Shown in pieces: positions 24,641 through 34,032 of a stretch of DNA of 64,000 nucleotides. Every line of letters begins with the position of its first letter. Within the stretch, counting starts at the first letter, position 1. A program made the position numbers and the translations under genes. Under the pieces are notes generated by a model that was not told the origin of the DNA, searched no databases, and saw nothing but the letters and a program-made list of their open reading frames with translations. Source of the stretch: Pisolithus tinctorius (Eukaryota; Basidiomycota; Agaricomycetes; Boletales; Pisolithaceae); the NCBI GenBank assembly GCA_024663395.1, contig JANFAH010000010.1:1240001-1304000 (forward strand). The letters run 5' to 3'.

Positions 24641-25922
24641 CATGCATTGACCACCATCTGCCATGACTCCACTCACTCCCTATAAACCCCAGTCCAACAG
24701 GGTGGGAGTGAACATGTCAGCATGCATCCACCACCATCTGCCATGACTCCACTCACCTCCTATGAACCCCAGTTCAACAGGGTGGGAGTGAACATGTCAG
24801 CATGCATCCACCACCATCTGCTATGACTCCACTCACAAACTATGAACCCCAGTCCAACAGGGTGGGAGTGAACATGTCAGCATGCATCCACCACCATCTG
24901 CCATGACTCCACTCACTCCCTATGAACCCCAGTCCAACAGGGTGGGAGTGAACATGTCAGCATGCCATCTGCCATGACTCCACTCACCTCCTATGAACCC
25001 CAGTCCAACAGGGTGGGAGTGAACATGTCAGCATGCATCCACCACCATCTGCCATGACTCCACTCACAAACTATGAACCCCAGTCCAACAGGGTGGGAGT
25101 GAACATGTCAGCATGCATCCACCACCATCTGCCATGACTCCACTCACCTCCTATGAACCCCAGTCCAACAGGGTGGGAGTGAACATGTCAGCATGCATCC
25201 ACCACCATCTGCCATGACTCCACTCACCTCCTATGAGCCCCAGTTCAACAGGGTGGGAGTGAACATGTCAGCATGCATCCACCACCATCTGCTATGACTC
25301 CACTCACAAACTATGAACCCCAGTCCAACAGGGTGGGAGTGAACATGTCAGCATGCCATCTGCCATGACTCCACTCACCTCCTATGAACCCCAGTCCAAC
25401 AGGGTGGGAGTGAACATGTCAGCATGCATCCACCACCATCTGCCATGACTCCACTCACCTCCTATGAACCCCAGTTCAACAGGGTGGGTGTGAACATGTC
25501 AGCTTGCATCCACCACCATCTGCTATGACTCCACTCACAAACTATGAACCCCAGTCCAACAGGGTAGGAGTGAACATGTCAGCATGCATCCACCACCATC
25601 TGCCATGACTCCACTCACCTCCTATGAGCCCCAGTCCAACAGGGTGGGAGTGAACATGTCAGCATGCATCCACCACCATCTGCCATGACTCCACTCACAA
25701 ACTATGAACCCCAGTCCAACAGGGTGGGTGTGAACATGTCAGCATGCATCCACCACCATCTGCCATGACTCCACTCACTGTCTATGAACCCCAGTCCAGT
25801 AGGGTGGGAGTGAACACGTCAGCATGCATCCACCACCATCTGCCATGATTCCACTCACTCTCTATGAACCCCAGTCCAACAGGGTGGGAGTGAACATGTC
25901 AACATGCATCCACCACCATCAT
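24641..25922 (+). repeat. 80-bp satellite array, 16 units plus a partial one
   Basis: Units start with catgcatccaccaccatctg at 24641, 24721, 24801, 24881, 24961, 25032, 25112, 25192, 25272, 25352, 25423, 25503, 25583, 25663, 25743 and 25823, then a 20-bp stub at 25,903. Two units (24,961 and 25,352) lack the same block of about 9 bp and lie 391 bp apart. Variants at unit position 37-41 (cctcc / aaac / tccc) recur in patches, so segments longer than one unit were copied. Only one CpG in 1.28 kb. Confidence 0.95.
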
Positions 25923-26195
25923 CAATAAATCAACTTACCTCCTGTCAATCACAGTCAAACACAACAGTAACAATCACCTTCAGCATCAGTTATACTTGAC
26001 CCTGCAGAATTTCACACACTTTCTATAACCTAATTAGCCTCTCATTTACCCAAATAACTGGTTGCTTACAAATGGGAACCATACTCCAAGACCATATGGT
26101 AACCCATCCAGTTGAATATGATCAGCCCCCTTGTTCATGCTTCTTTTCAATGTCCTTTCTGTAGTCAGCTCCCTGTAGAACTTGATTTTTACCAC

Positions 26196-27505
26196 TCACT
26201 TCATTATGGCAAATTCCATGCACAGTCCCAAGTTTGACTGCTGTGATGATATAAGCAGTCCTTGCAGCCCTTCCTCTGTCAAAGCATTTGCTGTGCACTT
26301 CAATAGCTCTTCACAATCTGCACCCTCTTGTTCCATGCCTGAAGATGACACATGCTAATCTGCAGTTTTTTTATTCATGACTTACTTACCAGTGAGTATC
26401 AGATAGCTTTGAGGTGGAAACTTCAGTTCATTCAGCCACCCTCTGATCTTTTCCAGACAGCCCTTTTGCAGCTGTTTTTCTACCTCTGGTGCCTCTTTCA
26501 TTGCATCATCTACAGTTAACCCCTTTCTCATAAGCTCCTGAACTGCATCAAGATTCAGGGTGTCTGCTTTTGTTAGTAACACAATCACAGGAACTGTGCA
26601 AATCCTCAATCTTTGCACTAAGTGTGATATGATATTTGTGTACACATACCATGTCCTGTATCACACTCATTAAAGAACTTCCTTTCAGCAGCCATGACCA
26701 TCCTATGGCTTTCATTCAAAGGAATGCAATACCTAAATCAAATACAAAGACCAGGTCAGCACACATACAGACATGCTAGTCAGACATGTCCCTACCAAAT
26801 TGCATGTATTCTCTTCTCCAGTTTCATGGCCTTAGCTTGATCTGTGACAAACTTCTTCATCTCATCAAACTCTGCCTCGCTCCCCGCCTCGAATCCACAT
26901 GAGTCATGGAACACAAAGTGCGGGTTACTTTTAAACACTAGCTCATCCTCAATGTTATGGTAGCCACGCTGCATAAGTTTGACGTGAGCACCATGTAATT
27001 TCACGTGGTGGCCTTACCTCCAGTGAACCCCGCACCGCCCCAGTATCAACCTGGCAGAATGACACGTTGACAAGTACGAAGCACATAATACACCCACACG
27101 TACCTTCTTTCCTTTTCCGTCGAAGATCTCAGGCTGATCCGTAGTGTTACAGACCCGCTGTAAAATAGTTGTTTTACCCGCATTTGCTCTGCCCATCACA
27201 AGAATGCGAAAACGAGGAATGCGATCAATCTGCCTTTGGGCCTCAGTAGGATCTAAACGATAGTTTGAAGCTGGTGTAGGGTCGACTGCATGCCGGGCGA
27301 CGTGAAGGAGTGGCTTCGGTGGGAATGGGAACTATAACACACCTGCATTGCCATCTAAGCAATCATCTGAAGCCGATATTGGGACGACCGTGTCCGGGAC
27401 AACTGATGAAGTGGCTTCAGTGGGGAGTAACATACCAACACTGCCACTCAGAGGTCGAGAATGCCGCAACGAATGCCACCAGGAACGAAGAGAGCTAGGC
27501 GCCAT
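26196..27505 (-). CDS. P-loop GTPase (fungal G-domain protein), seven-exon gene
   Basis: TRAFAC-type small GTPase of a family expanded in Agaricomycetes; cellular role unknown. My model joins 27505-27343, 27285-27104, 27050-27018, 26968-26796, 26732-26650, 26593-26390 and 26338-26196, with GT-AG introns of 57, 53, 49, 63, 56 and 51 bp. Every junction keeps frame and gives 326 aa. The first intron removes an in-frame TAG at 27,334. Motifs: G1 GRANAGKTT near residue 86, G3 region FHDSCGFEAG near 146, G4 LLTKAD near 216, and the family block WYCIPLNESHR with CDTGH before G4. After the TGA at 26198-26196 a WFPF-like family motif is readable near 26,070, so the true end may lie further on, up to a TAA at 25,990. 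The satellite array begins right behind the 3' end. Confidence 0.8.
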
Positions 27506-28559
27506 GGCGATGTGAAGATGAAAAAACAGCTCTTAGGATGTCTTGAACAGTATGCGTGTTATGACTGCAAAGGACGATGGTGGTGAAGTGCGAAGGGCAA
27601 ACGACTGTGGAGTCGAGTGGCGTTGAATCAACGTGCCTGTCCGTAGTGCACAGCCTGACATGTGTGTTAACTACGACAAACCAAGTTCTTGTGGGACCGT
27701 CCCATTTCTTTTCGTCGTCCGACCGCGTCCCGGTGATGTATCAATGAGAGAAAGACTCAACTATTGGTCCTTCCTTGCTATCTTCGATTACTCTTAGCAA
27801 CGTGGCAGGTTCATCTCATTCTCTCCGCGGTACCAAGCCAGCTCGATAGGTACAATAGTCATACTCCTGGTGAGGCGTACTATCGATCCTCTTAGCGACC
27901 TTGTGTTTCCGCCCTCGCCCCGTCTTTCACACCAGACACTGTAGCGCAGCCGGGTTTCCCCAGCTCCTCCCTCGAGGATCCGGCTTCCAAAAACATACTT
28001 CCACGATACGCTACCACGCAGTCGGGAAATCCACAAGTAACATGTCATGCCTCTTTGCTAACCCACCCGAGTATCAGCACCAGGGGTATAAACGATTATT
28101 GACCTGACCAAGACGCCCGCACAATGATGGGGTCAAGATCTTACCCACGCACTGATGTGCTATGACCACATCCACTGGTGGTGTCGACAATGACCATCGC
28201 TGAGCATGCCAAGTCTATTGTCACCTCTCCATAGTACACGACCCAAGCTCCGCATCACCATGCTACGTTCTGGCTACCACCATATTCTCCCTTACCTCCA
28301 CCCAGTTGAGATCCTATCCTTCTCGCTGTCGGTGACTCCAACCGATAGCCATGGAAGTGGCAGACTCGTATAAAATTTGCATGACAATCTAATGGGACAC
28401 CTATCAATCTCCGCGCCATAGTCATTCATATGCCACTGTGTAGTTTTCTAGCCAAGCATCAATAGAACAACTTTTAGAGCATGTGCCTCAGTGCTCCTAT
28501 CATTGACGGACGGTCTTGTTACTCTCTGAGAGGCGAGGACAGTTCTACAGCCACAGATA
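27506..28559. other. upstream region of the GTPase, no gene recognised
   Basis: CpG-rich, no coherent frame. Contains the presumptive GTPase promoter; no element can be assigned. Confidence 0.35.
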
Positions 28560-28985
28560 CATACTGCATTACCCCTTCCCCACCTATCGTTGCTTCTCAT
28601 ACTCCCTCCAGAGCGACTTTAGGAGTCTTACCGCCGGAACCAAGTGCAGGCGCCGTCAGAGCATCTCGATTGTACTCACCGAGGATTTCACATAATGAGA
28701 ATAGCCCATGTTTCAGTTCTTGTCGTATATCTGGTGTCAGGATACACATCAAGTCGCTCATAGAATCATTGTATGCTAAAAGGACGTGTTCTACATGCTT
28801 TGCGAGGGATTCAGCTTTTTGTGTTTCAGCGTTAGTCGCGGTGTGTTGTGTAATGTGCACGCGCAGTACAGTTTTGACAGTGAGTACGGCGAGAAGTCCA
28901 GTAGGCGCACGTATCTCGGCAATGCCGAGCGGCTGAGATGGTGGAATACAAGACGGAAGTGTTCTTGCGACGAGTTTACTCTACT
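28560..28985 (-). pseudogene. Urb2/Npa2-like C-terminal fragment
   Basis: C-terminal domain of the nucleolar protein Urb2, which acts in 60S ribosomal subunit biogenesis. The minus strand reads LAVLTVKTVLRVHITQHTA, KAESLAKHVEHVLLAYNDSM and PDIRQELKHGLFSLCEILGE then YNRDALTA. At about 28,618 the frame slips by one base: the conserved end continues as SLWREYEKQR and is then closed by TAG. No other part of the large protein is present; a Tc1-derived foldback element lies about 230 bp upstream. Family assignment rests on the conserved C-terminal pattern as I remember it. Confidence 0.55.
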
Positions 28986-29719
28986 TAGCTCCTAGCTAGG
29001 GACGCATGCGCCTGGTTATCAACAGCAGTCGATGCAAAACAAAGGCTAGATGGGGGAGTGTATGTATAACTATGTCACGTCTCAGATGAACGAAAGAGCC
29101 CGCTATGGAAAGGATGCAGTGAAAAATCGCAAACAAGGTGGCGGCGCCATAGTCGGTGGACTCACAGCAGCGGACCGCCATTGGATATAAGAATAGATAG
29201 TCGTGTTCTTCGCAGTTACAACCGTTTCGGAAATTCTTGTCCGAGTGGTGCAAATGCACATTAAAAATCAAAAAATCAAAAAAATCAGAAAAACCAACAA
29301 CACGCTGCGGAACGCGATTTTCACCTTGGTATATTGCAAAATCAGTGCCGGCGTGAAGGAAAGAGCGTCAGAACTGCTTGAGGAAGGCTACTAAGGGGAT
29401 GGAAGAAGTCGCAGATGTGCTAGGTGTGTCAGCCTGCAGCATCAACTGTTGGGCTGCAAAGTTCAAACTATGAGCAGCCAGATCGTGTCAAATGGCTGTC
29501 CATCTGATTGAGCATGTATCAATAGCAGAATAGCATTGATAAAGAGGTAGAAAGGGTAGAATTCAGCCCCCAAAAAGTTGAGCAAGCCTGGGCTTGAACT
29601 CCTAGGAGCCCAAGCTCGAGATTATCAATGACAGCACTATGGACATTTGTAACGACGATCCTGAGAAGCTCAACATGTCCATGGATGAGGAAATATTCAA
29701 CTGCAAAAAAATTGATCAA

Positions 29720-29787
29720 GCTCAGATTTGAACTCGTGCCCTTAGCAAAAAAAGAATACATAACATTCCCATTAGACTATATAGGAA
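29720..29787 (-). other. tRNA-like (SINE-type) module, left
   Basis: Minus strand shows a good box A (TAGTCTAATGGG, 29,779-29,768) and box B (GAGTTCAAATC, about 29,734-29,724), followed by a T-rich run near 29,710. Spacing is tRNA-like but stems are poor. Aligns with the right module in the inverted repeat. Confidence 0.45.
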
Positions 29788-29867
29788 TCAATAGATATCA
29801 ACGATGATTCTCTTATGACTAGATGGCTTCATTCAGCTATATAAAATTATTACCACCAATCTTTGAT

Positions 29868-29949
29868 GAGCACTTGCTATAACGGTAACATTATGAGTAA
29901 CTTTTTGCTTAGGGCATCTCAGGGCCTGAGTTCAAGTCCGGGCATGCTC
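29868..29949 (+). other. tRNA-like (SINE-type) module, right
   Basis: Ends GAGCA / TGCTC can pair as an acceptor stem; box A-like TGCTATAACGG, box B GAGTTCAAGTC in a T-arm with 4 of 5 pairs, then (T)8 at about 29,952, a Pol III terminator. The anticodon arm is not convincing, so this is a tRNA-derived sequence rather than a tRNA gene. A second box-B plus T-run module (ggagttcaagcccaggcttgctcaactttttgg) lies at about 30,058-30,095. Confidence 0.45.
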
Positions 29950-30446
29950 GATTTTTTTTGGGTTCAATATTTCCTCATCCACGGACTTGTCGAGCTCCTC
30001 AGGACTGTTGTTACAATTTTCCATAGTGCTGTCATTGATAATCTCGAGCTTGGGCTCCTAGGAGTTCAAGCCCAGGCTTGCTCAACTTTTTGGGGGCTGA
30101 ATTCTACCCTTTCTACCTCTTTATCAATGCTATTCTGCTATTGATACATGCTCAATCAGATGGACAGCCATTTGACACGATCTGGCTGCTCATAGTTTGA
30201 ACTTTGCAGCCCAACAGTTGATGCTGCAGGCTGACACACCTAGCACATCTGCGACTTCTTCCATCCCCTTAGTAGCCTTCCTCAAGCAGTTCTGACGCTC
30301 TTTCCTTCACGCCGGCACTGATTTTGCAATATACCAAGGTGAAAATCGCGTTCCGCAGCGTGTTGTTGGTTTTTCTGATTTTTTTGATTTTTTGATTTTT
30401 AATGTGCATTTGCGCCACTCGGACAAGAATTTCCGAAACGGTTGTA

Positions 30447-30854
30447 CGTGTTCTATGTAAGTTTTAGCATCCCATCTTTATCTTCCCTCCCAAATTACTT
30501 CTGAAAGGGGTGCTACAGTATGTCGACTTGCGCTCTTCAGCGTGCGAACCGTCGTAGCTTTATCTTCCTGTCCGTCCGTGCTCAATGGTGCTAGGACGGC
30601 CTTCTGAACTCGCATACCAACTTCCAGCAATGTGGTCGTTCGAATGCCCTTCTCTGGTTCTCTATTATTTGGACTGACCGATGTGTGTGGATTCGCGAAT
30701 TGCTATGCCACCTTGCTGGTCACTTGTTCACGTATCGCTGACGGAAACGAATAGTTTACTTCGACCTATCTGGTAAGGCCAGTCTCGTGAACCATAATGT
30801 CACTTTTACTTTGGATCGTCAACGGACGCACAAGCCTGATGTTGTATGCCTCTC
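30447..30854. other. spacer, no gene recognised
   Basis: CpG-rich DNA without a coherent frame. Confidence 0.35.
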
Positions 30855-31410
30855 GCTCACTGACTTGATGGTCGACGACTGGCAGCGACGGCAGCTTCAC
30901 GTTCCCACAACTGGGCTTGCAGTAAACGGGAACTTTCGTCGATGGGATTTCGGTCGTGCGGTACAGTTGCACGTCGTTGCCAGTTGTTCCCACCAAGGAG
31001 ATCCGGGTTGTGGTATCTTACAGGTGAATAATCTTCCAGCGGGGACATTATTTCTTTGATCGTCGGTTTTTAGTGAAAAAGAAACAGGAGCTGTTAACGC
31101 GAAGAGCAACCGTTCCAGGCCGTTACGTCCCTTTGCTTGGGAACTTGCAGCGAGCGATGTTCGGTCGCCTTAATGCCTCGACAACGTATGTAGGTTTCAT
31201 GGAACAAGTACATTAACACAGCTAGCAGGCTGTCCGACAAGACCGCCAGCTGCTTGGCTACCCGTGGGTGGGGTTCATGGCATCCATTTCCTGTTGGGCT
31301 CCGTTGACTTGGCTGCCAATACTAGTGTCAGCTGTTTCCGTCGCGGGAGGTTCTTGTGGAGTCTGGATCGACTGGTGGAAACTGAAGAAGCGTCCCACCG
31401 TTGGAACAGT
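30855..31410 (+). repeat. dispersed repeat copy 1 (pair with 38,525-39,032)
   Basis: Direct-orientation similarity with 38,525-39,032 over ctcactgacttga, cgatgggatttcggtcg, aaggagatccgggttgtgg, cttgcagcgagcgatgtt, catggaacaagt and tttcctgttgggctcc. Copies differ by several indels of 10-40 bp. Frames on both strands are open in parts but not conserved between copies, so no gene is called. Confidence 0.75.
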
Positions 31411-32023
31411 GGAGCCGACGTTCCGGCGATCGAAACAAAGGGGTGAAGGGCTGTCTCCGTGGAGGTCCATCCGTTCCATCATGTGTAAGGTATAATATGC
31501 GTGCTGAGGGAAGTTAGGCGTCGAGCCATGCCTTTAGGAGCTAAAGAAACGGTGTTTCTTCGACTGCTTGTGGGCCACCGACAGATCCGTGTTTCGTGCG
31601 AGGTTTGTAGGGTCAGATTCGAGTTTGGGGGTGTAAATCAGACTCGGGCGTTGAAGTTAAGTGCAGTACGTTGCTGGAGCAAGCGCCGGATGCTCGCAGT
31701 CTCACTGTCGAATGCTTGTGATAAGAAATTGGTGGGAGTACTCGGCTCGTGTATCTCACATATCAGTGACAACTTCCAGACTTGGAGCTTCAAGTTGGCC
31801 ACTGCTTTGGCAGTGCACCAAATTGACGCTGGAGCATAGAATACTTCAGTGGACTGTAGCTCTTCGAAGGCAAGAACTTCGCTTCGCTGCGACTGCAAGC
31901 ACTTGAGTCAGAGTGTTCGACGTCAGCCCAGCTATCAACCAGACAGCCACGAGGATCGAGTTTGACAACTTTGATTATCTGATTTCTTGGCTTGCTGTCC
32001 GAGTTCGTTCTCATCTACCGACG
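31411..32023. other. upstream region of the IPK gene
   Basis: About 600 bp before the IPK start codon with no recognised gene; promoter presumably here. A plus frame 31,501-31,839 has no motif. Confidence 0.35.
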
Positions 32024-33364
32024 ATGTCAACGGACGCGGTATCAACCTCGTCGCCACATGCACATATTACTATCCATCGATCCCACACCCTTCCACCGAC
32101 AGCGCCGCTCTCCTCACAGGTCGGTGGACATGCAGGGGTACAAACAACAGAGGATGGCTCGTTACTCCTCAAACCAGCCCTCTCTAGAGAACTGGCATTC
32201 TACCAGCTCGTTCGTGATGGCATATCGTCAGACATCGGCGGCGCGACCGCGGCTGCGTCAGGATTGAAACCGCTATTGCCATGGATTCCAAAATTCCTAG
32301 GAGTGCTATCGATCGGAAACCACCTCGTAGACGTCTCACCGGAAACGATGGCGACGCATGGTCTGCCCGCTGTCCCACCAGCCAACGGAACAGCGACCAC
32401 GATCGTCCTGGAGAATCTCACATATGGGTTCCACAAACCATGCATTCTCGACGTCAAGTTGGGGACCATACTCTACGATGAAGATGCTCCTCCCGAAAAG
32501 AAGGAGCGTATGATTCGTACTGCTGCGAACACGACCAGTCTCAGTACTGGCGTACGTCTTACGGGCTTCCAGGTATAACTCCCTGTTGCTGTCTGTGTTT
32601 GTATTGAGGAACTTGTATAGGTATATGCAAACGACCTCCCTGATCCCGTACTTACACCCAAGAAATACGGGAAAACGATCAAGCCAGAACATCTACCAGA
32701 CGGGATCGCGCGGTTCTTTCCCTTTCGCGACCCAGCTTCTTCCACCACTGCGCCTCCCTCCTTCCCATTGTCAAGCAATGACATAACCACACCTGACAAC
32801 ATCCAACCAGGCTTACCTCCACCGTCCCTGTTTGTTCTACTCACACACCTGCTCGAGGCACTTGAACGTCTCCGCGCAGCACTTGCCGAAGCGGAAGTAC
32901 GCATCGTAGGCGGGAGCATCCTTATCATATATGAAGGCGACTGGGCACGTGCTGAAAAGGCTGTGCGGACACTAGAAGGCGATTCTGATCTGAACAGCAA
33001 GCCTGCAGCTGCGGGCGAAGGTTTGGGTAGGAACGAGGAAGGGTCCTTGGACGAAGAAGATGAAGACGAAGAGGAGACGATCACGGTCGAAGTTGACGAA
33101 AGCGGTCACCTCATGCTGGACGACGTTGTCGCAACAAGTCCTGTTGTTGAGTCTTTCGAAGAAAACGACGACGACGACGAATGTGAAAACGAGGATGAAG
33201 AGGATGACCCACGCCTGTTCAGACTCTCCTTAATCGACTTTGCGCACACACGACTCGTGCCTGGACAAGGACCTGACACGGGCGTGCTGCTCGGCATAGA
33301 CACGCTCATCCGACTCATTCGCGAGCGACGGGACGTTGTTCAGCCGTTGATCAATAAGGTATAG
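32024..33364 (+). CDS. inositol polyphosphate multikinase (IPK family, Arg82/Ipk2-like)
   Basis: Kinase phosphorylating inositol trisphosphate and tetrakisphosphate toward InsP5, in nucleus and cytosol; yeast Arg82 also has a transcriptional role. Model joins 32024-32572 and 32621-33364 around a 48-bp GT-AG intron, giving 430 aa. Start: first ATG of the frame (MSTDAVSTSS); the open frame upstream is GTG-initiated only. The family signature PCILDVKLG (PxxxDxKxG) begins at residue 139, TGVRLTGFQ near 176-183 matches the SSLL-type region at the exon junction, and the catalytic LIDFAHT block is at 387-393, near the C terminus. An acidic insert (Asp/Glu runs, about residues 325-380) separates the lobes, and an Ala/Glu-rich helix precedes it. 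Longer than yeast Arg82 (355 aa) because of that insert. No frame break: the best-supported intact host gene. Confidence 0.93.
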
Positions 33365-33669
33365 ACGCTGGGAGCACTCGTAGTCACACGTAGATACGAT
33401 ATACCGTGCCGTGGTAAACGTGTCCGGCGGATGCGATGCGCGCTTGACCTGTACCTTATACTCGTGGAAGGGCCCACTCCAAGGAAGGGGAGCGTTATCC
33501 ATTACGTTGGCAAAGATACCAATTAGATCAACGTATGGCGACGGATGTACATAGTTCAAACCAATCATGGAACTGTCCTTAGTGGCCACTCCTGGCATAC
33601 TCGTCTTCTCTACTACTAGACTAGTAAGTCTATCTCATTTACAAGCTCAGCACGAGATAATATCTTGGT

Positions 33670-34032
33670 TTACCCCCTAAAATTCCAATAGATCGGGTCC
33701 GAGCAGAACACATGCCCCAAAATATTTCCATCGCCAACATCCGGACTCCCACAAGGCGTTCCCGCACCCGCAACACGTTCCATCCCCACACCAACAATAT
33801 GCAGGACTGAACCCTCCCTCCACACCCCGCGAATCACTGACATCCCCTCCCTCACCTTCGCAGCAGCCTGTACGATTGCTTCTGTCCATGTACGTGCCTC
33901 GCAGAGGTTCGGAGCACGTAGTATGAGGGTCTCCCCGCCTCGAGGGTAGGCACGGTGGATGCGTATGTAGGCACTGTCAGAGCAAGCGCGGTTTTGTGCA
34001 GTGTGGATTTCGAGTTTGCGAACGGGGAGAGC
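33670..34032 (-). CDS. partial gene, PH-domain-like exon
   Basis: A 120-codon minus frame, bounded upstream by an acceptor-like CCCCTAG at 34,039-34,033. It reads YIRIHRAYPRGGETLILRAP then NLCEARTWTEAIVQAAAK, the last strand and C-terminal helix (with the invariant Trp) of a pleckstrin homology-like domain. A GTGAGG donor follows AAK, so the remainder of the frame (to TAA at 33,672-33,670) may be intron. Upstream exons were not assembled; MRDLQLVAEDIAPRLSP at about 34,073-34,023 is in another frame and could be the preceding exon after a frame slip. Function unknown. Convergent with the IPK gene. Confidence 0.4.
   Translation of the reverse strand, partial: ALPVRKLEIHTAQNRACSDSAYIRIHRAYPRGGETLILRAPNLCEARTWTEAIVQAAAKVREGMSVIRGVWREGSVLHIVGVGMERVAGAGTPCGSPDVGDGNILGHVFCSDPIYWNFRG

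Larger units (their letters stand above)
29219..30444. mobile_element. Tc1-derived foldback element, TA target duplication
   Basis: A 1,226-bp perfect-ended inverted repeat: 29,219 starts CAACCGTTTCGGAAATTCTT and 30,444 ends with the reverse complement, each flanked by TA (29,217-29,218 and 30,445-30,446). Arms exceed 500 bp and are nearly identical over their outer 400 bp. Each arm, read inward, contains the start of a Tc1 transposase: VKERASELLEEGY, a TAA and a one-base shift, then MEEVADVLGVSACSINCW, i.e. the helix-turn-helix DNA-binding domain. The same stop is in both arms. The centre holds tRNA-like modules instead of the catalytic domain. It cannot encode a transposase; mobilisation would need one in trans (inference). 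Confidence 0.85.

Noticed and set aside
24641..25922. CRISPR-like array
   Set aside because: Whole 80-bp units are repeated without unique spacers, and the genome is fungal.
29868..29949. Functional tRNA gene
   Set aside because: Box A, box B and terminator are present but the anticodon arm does not fold, and it lies inside a foldback transposon.
33362..33598. Minus frame with MIGLNYVHPSPYVDLIGIF and PLPWSGPFHEYKVQVK
   Set aside because: Plausible composition but it runs antisense into the IPK 3' end, no motif recognised and no partner exons found.
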